The notes beneath the pieces are model-generated. The model was not told the DNA's origin. It did not search any database and saw nothing but the letters and a program-made list of their open reading frames with translations. The position numbers and the translations under genes were made by a program. A DNA stretch of 64,000 bases from Tillandsia leiboldiana (lineage: Eukaryota > Streptophyta > Magnoliopsida > Poales > Bromeliaceae), in assembly GCA_029204045.2 (NCBI GenBank), contig CM055073.1:22638502-22702501 (forward strand), written 5' to 3'. Each line of letters begins with the position of its first letter. The first letter of the stretch is position 1. This document shows, one piece after another, positions 13,401-25,427 of the stretch.

Positions 13401-14381
13401 CTGCAGATTTGGTATCATCAAAGACAATATTACTAACTAAAACAAGAAAGAGATCAGTTGATAAATTTTCAGATTAAAATTATGCCAATGATCTTTAACC
13501 CAAGCAAGAAAAAGGGCAAAAAGAAGACAGAAAAAAAAAGAATATGATTCTACATAGTGAACATATTTATGCTAACTTAGTTTCTCTATTTAGTGCAGCT
13601 AAAAATATGTATAAAATTTGTGGGATATATTGGAGTTTGAACTACTATCACATGATTTCAACCTCGGATTAGTTAACTTCCTACCTATTGTTTAGCTCTT
13701 TCAAAATTGAGGTGATAGGCAAAGCAACAAATGACCATAGAGATCTCCTAATTGGTGTAATCATAGTAGTAAACATGAGAGGGTTCCTACCATCTGATAA
13801 CAAGATCCTAGTGAGTTATTTCGAACCCTCCAATTAGTGTAGCATATGCAATGATAATTTATCCACTTCCTAAAGCAAGCCAGAATCAACTCATTCAAAA
13901 ACCAGAAAGCAATTACTCTCTATCATAGCAGGGGCCTTTCATCGTGGTTATTATCAACCAGTTCAAGGAAAATAGATCAGAAACCACATTTTCATGCTAG
14001 CAATACGTCAATCTATATCACTGGAAGAATTTACCTCTTTAAAGTATAAAGATCCAGCTTTCTTCTAGATCTTAGATAGTTTTAGTAGGTCTATAGTAAC
14101 CTGATTGCTTGATTGATACTCTATTCTTCATATACCGCTATAGCTTCCTATGTCAAGCATGTTCTTATATGGGACATGGTACACATTATTAGGCTTATAA
14201 TTTGAACTCACATATGAAAATAGGTCTTATAGCTTCCCTATATCAAACTAGATATTTCTCATGATATCTTAATCCTCAATGGCATGTGGGATTGTGCTAA
14301 ATAGCATTACTTCAATGCAACAAATGCAATCTCTTTGATGATTCTTCTAATGGCATATGACAATCCCTCCAAGACATAGGG

Positions 14382-14965
14382 TGCTGCGAAACAAGCCTAA
14401 ACCTATGTTGATCGGATTAAACCAATTTACTTCATAGTTTTTTAAATTAGATTAGATTAATTGAGAATATCTTTTAGTTAGTTCAATGAGGGTTTTTAGC
14501 TATCCTCTTATTTGATTTTATCTATATTTATTTTTAGATTTTTATTGCTTAGTTAATCTCTAAATAAGGTTGTTTTATAAATCATGAGTTGGTTATTTAT
14601 AGGTAAGGTTAAGGTTTAATATAAATAAGGCATAAGGCTTACTTGTATGATGATGAATATGAATCTATAATGAAGACATGCTTTAGCAATGATGTCTTTT
14701 TATTTTATCCTTCGTGAATGCGTCACCCTCGAGTGAGTCCAGTCCCAAAGAGAGTTCAGTTCAGGAGTGAGTCTTGATCATCTTTTCTATTTTTTTCTAT
14801 TTTTCTGAATTTTTTTATTTTTCTTTAATTTTCATAATTTTTTTTTTTAAATTACGAAAATTTCTAAAAAATCAAAAAATATTTCAAAATTCCGTAAAAG
14901 TTTTTAAAATTATAAATCATATTTTGAAGCCCTCTAAAGCGTAGGACCTTATATCCCATCTTACA
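14382..14965 (+). repeat. Left LTR of the intronic element
   Basis: 584 bp, paired with 17470-18036. It ends CATCTTACA and is followed by the primer-like TTTGGTATCTGAG. Confidence 0.85.
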
Positions 14966-15172
14966 TTAAATTTGGTATCTGAGTTTAGGCTCGTTGATGG
15001 TTCCGTTTCGTCAAAAATTTTGGACTTGTGGAATAAAATGGGGTGAAAATTTTAAAAGAAAAAAGTAAGAAAAAAGTATAATAAAAAAAGGTGGAGTGGA
15101 AAAAAAGTGAAAAAAAAGTGTGGAGAAAAAAATAATAGAGTAAAAAAAAAAACATCATGAATACAAAAGAAC

Positions 15173-16663
15173 CTGGGAATTAAGTGTCGCCCCGTGCCGC
15201 TCGGCACGGGGCGGCACGTACCGTGCCCCTAATATAGGGGTATTAGGGGCACGGTACCGGAGAGGTCTCTTAGGAAACCCCCGTGCCTGCGATACCCTTG
15301 TGGGTATCGCGCGAGACCGCGCGATACCCACAAGGGTATCGCAGCACTGTGTTGTGCTAACCTTTTTTTTTTTTTCTTTTGCGTCTCCACTCTCCGCCCC
15401 CTTCCTCTCTGTGCCATAATTTTTTTTTGTAGGCAGTTTTTTTAGTGGTTTTTCTAAATCTTTTTGTGGTTTTTTTTTGTGGGCCTGTGCCCCTATTTGG
15501 TTTTTTTTTTTTTCTTTTCTTTTAGTGCCCCCCTTTCTTTGCTTTCTTTTTTCTTTTGGTGGGCCTTTGTACCCCATCCAGTTTTTTTTTTGCTTTTTTT
15601 CCTTTTTTGGATAGATCTAGAATTTTATATGAGATTTGCAATAAAATATTTTAAATTTTGAAAATTTTATTTTTAGATTTAGAAGATCGAAAATACTGAT
15701 AAAATTGAAAGCTAAATTAAATCCAATTGATACTTAAATTTATTTAATTTATTTGTCATATAATTTATTGCCAATTTTTTATGGATAGAACTAACCATTT
15801 TTCTTAAAAATTTTAATAAAAAATATTTTTTTTCAAATGTTTAATAAATATTTTTAAAAGATTCAAATGGAAAGGAATTTTCGAAGCAATTGCGGTCCTA
15901 TTATAATTAATCTAATTATCATGCGGTCCCTCGTCGAATCAATATGGATCAATCTTGCAAATATTTATTACAATTTTGAAAAAAAATGTTTCTCTAATTT
16001 TGTATTTTATAATTTTTTAAATTCCAAGAAAAGAAAGATAAAATCAAAATCATTTTAGAAGTTAATCAATTCTCCCAATCTTTTTAAAAATTTTAAAATT
16101 TTTTTTATTTTCTTTAGAGTTTGAATAAATATTTTTTAAAAAATAGAAAATAAAAAAAAATTATCGGTGTAATTGCAATTTTATTTTGATTGCTCTAATC
16201 ATCGTATGATTCCTCGTCGAATCAAAATCTTGATCTTGAATAATTTTGAAAAAAAATATAATTTTTTATGTGGAACTAAACAGTCATCTTTTTGTAAAAT
16301 TATAAATTTAAATAATTATTGTACTTGTGAATTTTATTATTGTATTTTAATTTCTATTCTCTATAAAGCATAGTTGTTCATTACATAGAAAAAAGCTTAC
16401 TACTATGTTAATTGGTAAGTATAGTAAACTATATATAGCCAATATTCATAATTATTTGACTAAACCTTTCAAAATAACATTATAAAAGCTTATTGGGAAC
16501 AAAAAAACTAAAAAAAAATCGTGCCAGAGCGAGCGTACCACTAAGAGGTCATTCTTATCCATCGGCACGCAAGCGTGCCACGTGTCGACATGGAAGCGTT
16601 CCTGTGCGGTACCGTGCCAAACAACCATCGGCACGCCCCCGTGCCACGGCACTTTAATCCTTG
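15173..16663 (-). mobile_element. hAT-like non-autonomous element, 1,491 bp
   Basis: Flanked by a perfect 8-bp duplication AAAAGAAC (15165-15172 and 16664-16671), diagnostic of hAT-type insertion. The right end reads CACTTTAATCCTTG, the family terminus. The left end is CTGGGAATTAAGTG, a decayed match. GC-rich hairpin ends (CGTGCC/GGCACG repeats, and a GCGATACCC...GGGTATCGC palindrome at 15289-15342) surround an AT-rich noncoding centre. No transposase. Confidence 0.85.
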
Positions 16664-16825
16664 AAAAGAACGTCTTAAAAAAAAAATTCAGAATGATAGC
16701 AGAGAAAAAGGAATACGCATAGAATCATTGAAAGAAATATGCGAGAGATGACAAGAGTCAAGTTTGTACGATCAGAAGTCATACTTTGAGGGAGAAATGA
16801 TATTCGGATAAAAATACTAGATGAC

Positions 16826-17353
16826 TTGAGATGGTGGTATAGACAAAAGAAAATATCTTATCTTAATTTTAAGAGAATATTTTTGGAGGACGTAGAAATG
16901 AGGTTGAAAGATATTGAAGAAGATGCTAAAATTGCTGAAGATGATTTTCAAAGGATGGATAAGGTTAGAGTTAAGTATCAATGGATCCAATTAAAAGTTC
17001 AACTGGAGACCCTAATTGCTCAAGAGAGTATGCCACCTATAGCAAAGTTGGGAGTCGACAATTCTGATCCAGTTGCAACCACACCACCTGATTGCAAAGA
17101 AATTCTAAATATGGCCGAGTTAGATTTGGAGAATCCAGAGTTAAATCATGAAGATAAGGTATATAAGTGTATTAAGGAGGTAAAATTACCAATCGAGTTA
17201 CCCTCATTGCCCCAGCAATATGAGTCCTCCATATCAGAGCTTCCGATTGCAGCAATACTACCTTTCTCATTGATATCAAATTTTATGAAGTCTCATAAAT
17301 TTATCAGTCATTCTTCCCACGCCAATACCAGGGTGGAAACTCAAACAATATAG
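16826..17353 (+). CDS. Uncharacterised retrotransposon-internal ORF
   Basis: An open frame of about 175 codons inside the non-autonomous LTR element, upstream of its right LTR. The N-terminal third is charged and probably helical (EDVEMRLKDIEEDAKIAEDD). The rest is Pro/Ser/Leu rich. I see no zinc knuckle, protease or RT motif. By position it could be a gag-like or linker remnant. A chance ORF is also possible. Confidence 0.3.
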   Translation: MRWWYRQKKISYLNFKRIFLEDVEMRLKDIEEDAKIAEDDFQRMDKVRVKYQWIQLKVQLETLIAQESMPPIAKLGVDNSDPVATTPPDCKEILNMAELDLENPELNHEDKVYKCIKEVKLPIELPSLPQQYESSISELPIAAILPFSLISNFMKSHKFISHSSHANTRVETQTI

Positions 17354-17469
17354 GTTATTCGACATGAAGGCATTAGGCTGCATCACTTTATTATGCACAC
17401 TTGGTTGCTTCCTATCATCTTACAAATCCAACTGATCTCGAGGACGAGATCCAGCACAGTGGAAGTGAA

Positions 17470-18036
17470 TGATGCAGAACAGGTCTAAACCTATGTTGAT
17501 CGGATTAAACAGATTTAGTTCATAGTTTTTTAAATTAGATTAGATTAGTTGAGCATATATTTTAGTTAGTTAAAAGAGGCTTTTTAGCTATCCTCTTATT
17601 TGATTTTATTTGTATTTATTTTTAGTTTTTTATTGTTTAGTTAATCTCTAGATATGGTTGTTTTAATTAGTTATTTAGGATAAGATTAAATCCTAAGTTG
17701 GCTAGTTATAAGCAAAGTTAAGGATAGAATGAATAAGGCATAAGACTTGTATGATGATGAATATGAATCTATAAATAAAGACATGCTTTGGCAATTATGT
17801 CTTTTTTTTTTCCTTCGCGAATACGTCGTCCTGGAGGTTCAGGAGTGAGTCATGATTATTCTTTCTCTATTTTTCAAAATTTTCTATTTTTCTTTAATTT
17901 TCATAATTTATTTTTTAAAACTACAAAGATTTATAAAAAAATATTTCAAAAATCTCCAAAATTCCGAAAAAGCTTTTAAAATTATAAATCATATTCGGAG
18001 CCCTCTAAAACGTAGGACTCTGTATCCCGTCCTACA
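17470..18036 (+). repeat. Right LTR of the intronic element
   Basis: 567 bp, ends CGTCCTACA, paired with 14382-14965. Confidence 0.85.
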
Positions 18037-18170
18037 TCATAGAGTGTTCAATCATTCATAAAGTAATTGTGCCAAAAAGGTGAACCAATTCTCTAGTTGT
18101 CCATTCAGGGTCAAAAGAATGAAAAAAAAAAAAAAGAAAGAAAAAAAAGAGCTATACATAAAGCTCCAAG

Positions 18171-19219
18171 CAAGGTTCGAAGTGCCGTGGCACGGGGGCG
18201 TGCCGCTCGCCGCCTGGCACGGTACGGTACCGGCACGCCCCCGTGCCGACACGTGGCACGCTTGCATGCCGATGGATACGCATGACCTCCCAGTGGCACG
18301 CTCTGGCACGGCTTTTTTTTGTTTTTTTTGTTTCCAATAAGCTCTTATAATATTGTTTTGAACTGTTTAGTCAAAAAATTATGAATATTGACTATATATA
18401 GCTTACTACACTTACCAATTGACATACTGATAATTGTTTTTAATATATAAAGTACAACTATATCTCATAGAGAATAGAAATAACAATATAATAAATAAAT
18501 TTTAAATAGAAATAACTATATCTCATAGAGAATAGAAATAACTATATCTCATAGAGAATAAAAATTGTGAATATTGACTATATATAGCTTACTACACTCA
18601 CCAATTAACATACTTGTTAGTTGTGACTCAAAATCAGAATCGCTTCGATATTATGATTCAGGTTCGCCGACGGCTTCGCGGTGCGACTTCGAAATTTTGT
18701 GGATGTCTGTGGTGGAAGCGAAGGGCTCGGGCCGTTAGGCCCGAGCCCGAAGCCCACCACTGACATCGGACGGGGGGTGCGGGGGGCGGAGCCCCCCGCG
18801 GTACGGATCCGATCCGCTAAGGAAAAACCTTAATTTCTCTTTTATTTGCCCTAGAGTGAGATCGAGCGATTGTACAGAACATAACTCTTGTATTCCCTCT
18901 TTTCTACATAGTGACTAAAAAAAAAAAGAAAAAAAAAAAAAAAACACCTAACTATGCCTGTTTTAAAAAATACAGAAAAAAATCTAAAGAAAAAACAAAA
19001 AAAAAAAAAAACAAAAAAAAAAAAAAAAATGGAAAACGGGCCGTGCCGGCCGGCACGGCACGCGATACCCACCAGGGTATCGCTCTGTCTCGAGCGATAC
19101 CCTGGGGGTATCGTTCGAGACAGGGGGGGTCCGAGACCCCCCCTGTACCGTGCCCCTCTTTGAGGGGCACGGTACGTGCCGCCCGTGCCGGCCCGGCACG
19201 GGCGGCACTTTAATCCTTG
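18171..19219 (+). mobile_element. hAT-like non-autonomous element, 1,049 bp
   Basis: Perfect 8-bp duplication GCTCCAAG (18163-18170 and 19220-19227). Ends CAAGGTTCGAAGTGCCG and CGGCACTTTAATCCTTG are imperfect inverted repeats. The left 430 bp match the right part of the 15173-16663 element in inverted orientation. Inside are three copies of an AACTATATCTCATAGAGAAT repeat (18458-18565), a GC-rich block (18650-18820) of unknown origin and a GCGATACCC hairpin near 19062-19112. No transposase. Confidence 0.88.
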
Positions 19220-19227
19220 GCTCCAAG

Positions 19228-20437
19228 ACACCAAGTGCTAACAGCGGCAGTTCCACTAGTGATAGCAAATTGATGGCGAAGGGCTACAAGGAGTTTTACA
19301 CTACAGTTCATTTTTTGAAGCTGTATCATTAATAGTACGAGTGTCCTATAAATGGTTTTTACAAGAATTCCATTGTGGCACTAAGGGCATGTTTGCTACA
19401 AGTAACTTACAATCAGGTGGAGGCCAACTGGCCAAGTTCATTGAAACTCGGCATCCACTGGGATTGATTTTTGCACAGTTATCAATTTTGATGGAAGAGT
19501 AGCCTGAAAGTGAAAGTTCCACAACTTTCAACAAGCACTCAGCTCATTCAAGCGATTTTTTTATCCATATCTCCAAACCACAACACCTTTTGAAGATGTT
19601 GGTAAGCTTCGCAGCTAAGCATATATTCTAAAGTTGTGAAGCAATTCCAAATCGAATAAAAAATACAGCTTATCGATAAAATCAGTTGCTTTGAAACATC
19701 TATTGTCCGAGTATATAGTGTAGACTCCAAGGGGTAAGAGACAAGGTGCAAGGGATCCTTAACATGTTGCGAGGGTAACTATCTTTCTCCTCCAAAAAAC
19801 CTTAAATTTCGATTCATATAGACTAGCTCTACCATCTAGAATATATCAGATGCAAGTCTACCAACATCTTCAGGAGGAGATGGGATTCAGAGATTTGTGG
19901 CAAAACAAATTCTGGACGCGGGCAAAAAACACTTATGTCAATGCTGATATTAGATTAAATAAATTTCAGAAAGTAAATATTGAATTTCACTTTTAGACTG
20001 CTGACTTCCATTGAAAAAAACAACTATGTGTTGTAAGTCAAGATTAAATGAACTTGACTTCCAACTGATCTTTTGTTACTTCTAACCCAAGCATGCCCTA
20101 ATAGGAGGTCAGATATCTCCATAATTTAAATAGGGAACCAAGGATCCCAAACCTTCTTAGGAGCTTTTGCACTTTTACAATATTATTCTTTGCACTAATT
20201 TCCTTTGATTAGACCAGAATGCAAATGGCCACTGCCCAAATGATAAGTTCAAAGTCTCTTACGTGGTGATGAGATAACAATTATGTAGGATATTTCTGTC
20301 CAATTTGGAGGAACTCAACCAAAAGGGGAAGATATTGCAATAAAATGCAAAGGGTAGGGACAAGATTGTAACTACTAAAAGTATGGAAACCCAAATGAAA
20401 CTGCACTAAAACAAACATATATAAGGAAATGACTTAC
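19228..20437. other. Intronic sequence with no feature seen
   Basis: Remaining part of the last intron. AT-rich, short frames only, no recognisable repeat or RNA gene. Confidence 0.5.
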
Positions 20438-20646
20438 CTGCCCTTTGGGTTTGTGCCCTTGCGAAACCAAAGAAGGATGGTATCTTCGGCCAGTACATCC
20501 TGGTCATACAAAGTCCTCACAATTTCAGGAAATAGCTTCATTAGTTTTGCATCTTCATAAAACTGGATCTGAATTTTGTATATAAGCTCTAGTTCCAGTT
20601 TTCCCTTTGTACAAAACGCATTCAGAAGTTTGGCCCATGTTTTCAC
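20438..20646 (-). CDS. BZW2: Penultimate coding exon, eIF5-mimic protein (BZW/5MP), W2 domain
   Basis: 209 nt between a TTGCTTGTACAG acceptor and a GTAAGT donor, open in phase 0. It starts VKTWAKLLNAFC, continues through ELELIYKIQIQFYEDAKLM and ends with AEDTILLWFRKGTNPKG. This is the central helical part of the W2 domain, including its first acidic/aromatic box (AEDTILLWF). The family regulates translation initiation by competing with eIF5 for eIF2. The exon is intact and splices in phase to 13400-13331. The upstream exons (bZIP-like/MIF4G-like portion) are not in the window. Confidence 0.95.
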
Positions 20647-21100
20647 CTGTACAAGCAAAAAACAGAAACTCAAGAGACAGAACATCGCACAACAAGAAAT
20701 GCAAGAATATTAAGATAATTTATAAAGTTGGGGATCTTGAGGAGCACCTTGAAGCAACCTCAATCATTAAAAAGCATGCAAGAATAATGTTTAATTCAAA
20801 TTCAATTTTTTTGAATAACACCATATATTTTAGATAATTCTTTTATCTTCACCTGCAAATTTTCATTGGTATTTATTTTTTCTATTTTAAGTCATATTTG
20901 TATATTTCAATGTCAAAATTTGTATTATTTTTGTCTTATGTGTAATACTTGAGCTCTCAATCAGTGTCTCATCAAGTCACCAGCAAGTTGAATCAAACCC
21001 ATGCAAACAGGATTATAAATAAACATTTTAAGCCAACAATAAGAGGTAATTACATACCAGAAACCACTTTGAATAAACAAAATAGGGTTAATTGCATTTG
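20647..21100 (-). other. Upstream intron of the BZW-type gene, proximal part
   Basis: Intron sequence between the 20646 exon border and the Tat element. The 5-bp target ATTTG at 21096-21100 recurs at 61026-61030, so the intron resumes at 61026. No feature seen in the 450 bases. Confidence 0.75.
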
Positions 21101-21466
21101 TGTCTGGATAGAAACCAAACTAAAGGGAATCTTGACCGAATCAAGTCATTGACCGGGTCAAGTGCGTCTTCTGAGTTGGATCGATCTCTGGATTGACCCT
21201 CAAATGCGCCACATTAGTATCAAGTGATTTGGTTGAGGAGGGATAGGCTCAACCGGGTTCTATATCACTCAATGAGCGGAAGCCGAAAAGAGAAGACTTG
21301 GCTGAATGAAAACTCGACTGAATAAGCCGAATTGATTGTATCAAGAAGAAACTTGGGTTAGAAGTTAAACTATTCCTAAGAAAAGTTGTAAATGCAGGAA
21401 AGGAAAGGCTACACGTTAGATAACTCCTAGGGAAAGCTGTAAATTGTAAGGAATTAGTAAAAGTGG
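21101..21466 (-). repeat. Tat element 3' LTR, distal part
   Basis: Matches 60367-60730 of the other LTR (TGTCTGGAxAGAAACxAAACT, CTTGACCGAATCAAGT, ACTCCTAGGGAAA). Interrupted at 21467 by the chromovirus, with the duplicated AGTGG at 21462-21466. Confidence 0.92.
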
Positions 21467-24293
21467 TGTAGTGCCACGACTTTTTAGGGTAGATCTTCTG
21501 TGCTTGCGAGTATTTTTCTGTGGTGGAGCTCGGAAAACGGAGAATGACAAAGCGATCGGATCTGAAATCCGACTTACGAATCTCCCGGAATTAGTCTTTT
21601 GTGTTAACGGGTACGATAGGATAAGTCGAACCCGTTAAGACCCTGGTGCATCAAAATCTGCGCCGGCTGTTTTAGAATATGGGTTAGGTGGCACTCTTAT
21701 CAAGAAGTTGGTTGGAGAATCCCTTTTACCGGAATTTTGGGATTCGTACATAGAAGAGAGATAATGTTTTAATTAATTATTATTTTCTCAAGAACCGCTA
21801 ACCCTAGTTCGGGGAGGGCAAAAAGAAAAGAGAGAAAAAAAGAGATTGCTTCTTCCATCAACGTGCCGGAGGCCGGGAACGAAACGTCACCGTCAACGGG
21901 GAGCGAATCCGGATTCTCACTACCGCGAGGAACGAGATCGGGGCGTCTTCTCCGTTAGAGCAAGGTTAGCGGCGTTTATCTCTCCCGCGTTTTCGTCGTT
22001 TCGTGTTTTAGGTTTTGGGTTTTGCGTTTTTGGTCTTGTCGTTTGGGCAACACTAGGATGCCCTAGCGGCCGCCTCGCTGCCGCCGCGCGGCTAAGGCGC
22101 GCCCTACCCGCCCGCCGCTGAAGGGCCGCGCACTGCGCCGCGTGCGGGCAGCAGCAATGCGCCGCGTCGCTTGCAGCCGCGCGGGGACGGGACCCGCGCG
22201 GGGCTGCAAGCGCCGCACGCCCGCGCGGGGCTGCTGCCGCGACGTCGGCGCGCCCGCGCGGGGTAGTGCCCGCTCGGGGCAGCCGCTGCTGTCGTGCAAC
22301 TTGCGCGCCCGCGCGAGGTTGTGCCACGCAGGGCCGCAACGCGCGCCGTGCGGGGCTGCTATCGGGCCGCCTGCGCGCCCAAGCAGGGTTGTGCCCGCGC
22401 GGGGCAGCCGCTGCTGCCGCGCCCCTTGCGCGCCCGCGCGGGGTTGTGCCGCGCGGGGCAGCCGCTGCTGCCGCACCGCCGCAGCGCGCACCCGTGCAGG
22501 GCTGGAGCCCGCGCGGAGCTGCTCCGCATGTAGCGCGCCGCGCGGGGCTGGTGCCCGCGCGGGGCAGCTCTGCATGCAGCGCGCCCGCGCGGGACTGGTG
22601 CACGCGCGGGGCTGGTGCCCGCGCGGGGCAGCTCTGCATGCAGCGCGCCCGCGCGGGACTGGTGCACGCGCGGGGCTGGTGCCCGCGCGGGGCAGCTCTG
22701 CATGCAGCGCGCCCGCGCGGGACTGGTGCACGCGCGGGGCTGCACCGCCGCAGCGCGCACCCGCGCGGGGCTGGAGCCCGCGCAGGGCTGCTCCGCATGT
22801 AGCGCGCAGCCCGCACGGGGCTGCTTTGCATGTAGCGCGCCCGCGCTGGGCTGCTCCGCTTGCAGCGCGCCCACGCGGGGCTGGTGCCCGCGCGGGGCTA
22901 CTCCGCATGCACCGTGCCGCCGCGCCGCGTTGTCTTTGCGCCGTGCTGTTCTTGCGCCACGTCTGGGTGGGTCTTGGTGTTCTCTGTCTTTTTCTGGACA
23001 GAGTTCGTGGCTACGGGTTTTCGCAGGACACGGTTTAGCTTATTGATGTTATGTTTTGTTGGGGTTTTCCTTTTTAGGTCTGGGAGTCGTGCGAGGACGC
23101 AAGTCATTTCTGAGTGTTCCGGTCGAGGTATCTTGAGGTGGGTACACCCTTAGAACCTCCTTATTGTATAGATAGTGATTGTTATGTTTAAGGTAGTAAG
23201 GGATAATATGAGTTGATGACTAACTCCATGGTCTGCACGTGTATCGGCACTTATACTTTATTGGAGCAATGAGTGTCGTAGGTGGACACTCGTTTTATTA
23301 TGGTTACTATGCTCATGGTTGCTTCACGCACACCAGCGGTTTGGCCACCGCACTGGTGTACTTTTCCGGAGAGGTGGTACGTTGACCCGTGAACCCCACA
23401 AGGTGACGTAGTGGGGGCCCCCGTAAGTGGGGGGTTAAAAGCACCAAGGTGAGAGCGGTGTGTAGCTCTGAGGTAGGTGCTCAGAGCGGTGCGTATCTCT
23501 GAGGTAGGTGCTCAGAGCGGTGCGCATTTCTGAAGTAGATGCTCAGAGCGATGCGTATTTCTGAGGCAGGTGCTCAGTTCTGATTTTACAGGGGGTTGCG
23601 ATCGACTACATAAGGGGGAGTAGGGATGCTCTGGTCTTTCGGTTTGCGACACTCTTAGTTGTTTTTAGCATCTTACACTTTTTACGTTTACTTCTTACTC
23701 TTTGTGTCACTGACTTCCCACACTGTGACAGATTCGGTCAGGAGTGGGATCCGGGACGACAGTGAGGCTGCGACTAGAGGATGTTAGCCTCGTTTGGGGC
23801 TGGTGACCTCTCCATTATTTCGTTTTTGTTTATTTCGGTTAGTTAGCTTTGTGCGTGTCGTATTTATTTGTGGACGTTGTGGGTGTTGGAAATTTTGTGA
23901 TGAACGGTTTTTCCTTTACGTTTATTTTGGGTACGGCCAATTTCAAATAAAAGAAAATGATTGCGAAAATGGTTTTGAAAACAATAGGTGTCGTGTGGGC
24001 ACTGTTTTACAAATCCGTGGATTTATCCTTTTAAAACTTAGGTGGCCGTCTTGGTTATTGCGCATGATTATCTTTTTCCCTCTACTTAACTCCTTGACTG
24101 GTGTGGTTAAAGTGTAAATTGTGGTTGTGACGCCGTGCATATACAAAGGAGACTCTGTCCGTTTGTGGGGTGAATTTGTATATGTGGCGGGTCTGGGCAC
24201 GTACCGGAGGGTGGGAATATTTCAAAAAAAAAAAAGAAAAGAAAAGAAAAATTTTACACGTTTTCCGCTTATTTAAACCCCCAGGGCGTGACA
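21467..24293 (+). repeat. Chromovirus left LTR (2,827 bp)
   Basis: TG...CA. From about 22050 to 22950 is an extremely GC-rich, CpG-dense block built from GCGCGGGGCTG-type units, with a 64-bp tandem repeat of about three copies starting at 22561, 22625 and 22689. The long Ala/Arg/Pro frames here are compositional artefacts on all six frames. Confidence 0.92.
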
Positions 24294-24300
24294 GATTTTA

Positions 24301-24312
24301 TGGTATCAGAGC
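24301..24312 (+). other. Primer binding site of the chromovirus
   Basis: TGGTATCAGAGC, complementary to the 3' end of initiator tRNA-Met, seven bases after the left LTR. Confidence 0.9.
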
Positions 24313-24446
24313 AAAACAACTTTAACCACGGTAGTCGTTGTCCAACAACCACAGAGTACATCACCACTATCTACTAACCAATGAGATGAACAAGGTATAG
24401 GTGCGTAAAGCGCGAGTGTTTTGGGGGGGGGAAATAGAGTCCCTGG

Positions 24447-25195
24447 TTGATTTTAGGTCATGGAGCTAGATCAGTTAGGTCTAGGGTTGACTTGGTTTCT
24501 ATGTATGCAGAGTTAATGGCCCGGACTAGGTCGTCAATTGATAATGCAGGGGCAGATGGTACAGCATCGACGGTTGCGGAGAGTCAGCTTCTTCGACAAC
24601 AACTGCGAGAGATGGCTGGGCAACTCTTAGCACTTACGGAACGCATGTACTGGTTGACGCGAACCGCCGGAGTAGCCGATCGCGTCCCTTTTGTCATGAG
24701 GGACGAGTCCCATATGGCCCGGCCCTATGAAAAAGGTCCACGGAGTGACGCCTTTCAGGTAGTACCAACAGCAGGACTGCCCACCTTTCAAGAGGTGGTT
24801 GATAGGGCCATTTTAGTGGAGCAAGATTTGGCCGACATCCGTGCTCGGCGGGAGGGCTATAAGCATCATCGGGACAAGAAACAACCGCAGTTTGATCATG
24901 CGGATGGCCTTCACCATGGGAGCCGACTACCCAAGCACCCAAGGACGCAGCAAGGAACCAGGAGCATGCCGACAGGAGGACGGGCCGAGGGACCGACCTT
25001 GCATCATCTGCGGAGGAGCACACCGGGTGATTGAGCGTTCCTGGAGGCTCGACCATTGTTTCCATTATGGCAAGCCGGGGCACTTCCGCTCCAACTGCCC
25101 CCTGAACCCGAGAACAGTACCATCAGCATCACGACACGTGGAGAAGGGCGCCGCCATCGCCCCGCGGGAGGATTTACGCGACGGCTCAGCTTGAG
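24447..25195 (+). pseudogene. Chromovirus gag remnant with zinc knuckle
   Basis: The N-terminal part has LLRQQLREMAGQLLALTERM. The C-terminal part has the gag helix TFQEVVDRAILVEQDLADIR and, in a shifted frame, a CCHC-like knuckle CFHYGKPGHFRSNC in which the second Cys is Tyr. The middle of the usual gag capsid region is deleted. At least one frameshift near 25030. Non-functional. Confidence 0.82.
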
Positions 25196-25422
25196 ACAGG
25201 CTGCCCGGAGGACGTAGTAGCAAGTATTAATCAACCCTTAGTTCTCTTTTTCGAGGTAGGGCCGTGTTTGACACCCTTCGTAGTAACGGATCCGTTCAGA
25301 CCCTGGGCAACCCTTCGTGGCAGGAAGCTTTGTTCCTTCCTGCCCGGTAAGGTTGGGCAGGCCTTTATACCCCTGGAACTGGCGGAAATCCCGCTAGGGG
25401 ATTCTGACGTAGTACTCGGGTT
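25196..25422 (+). pseudogene. Chromovirus protease remnant
   Basis: The frame ends in SDVVLGL, the conserved block following the gypsy protease, and picks up again after the TRIM array as WLTKHQAVIVCEKRQVR (26398-26450). No intact catalytic DTG/DSG is visible. Confidence 0.7.
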
Positions 25423-25427
25423 GATTT

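Larger units (their letters stand above)
14382..18036 (+). mobile_element. Non-autonomous LTR retrotransposon in the intron
   Basis: LTRs 14382-14965 and 17470-18036 share TGxTGC starts, a CTAAACCTATGTTGATCGG block and ends in TACA. After the left LTR is TTTGGTATCTGAG, close to the tRNA-iMet primer site. Before the right LTR is CTCGAGGACGAGATCC, typical of the tail of gypsy-type pol regions. The only sizeable ORF (16826-17353) is of unknown function. LTR divergence is high (about 10% by eye), so it is old. No crisp TSD: the flanks share only CATAGGG/CATAGAG. A hAT-like element is nested at 15173-16663. Confidence 0.82.
13401..20437 (-). other. Last intron of the BZW-type gene (7,037 bp)
   Basis: Donor GTAAGT (20437-20432) and acceptor CTGCAG (13406-13401) follow the GT-AG rule and join the exons in phase 2 (AG|G = Arg). 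Over half the intron is inserted DNA: an LTR element (14382-18036) and a hAT-like element (18171-19219). The remaining pieces 13401-14381 and 19228-20437 show no ORF, RNA gene or recognisable repeat. Confidence 0.88.

Noticed and set aside
18050..19270. Lys-rich and Phe-rich ORFs
   Set aside because: Generated by poly-A/poly-T tracts and GC palindromes of a hAT-like element.
21846..23153. Long Ala/Arg/Pro-rich ORFs on both strands (up to 303 codons)
   Set aside because: They lie in the GC-rich tandem block of a chromovirus LTR. Every frame is open because stop codons are rare there. The same block occurs in the other LTR at different length.
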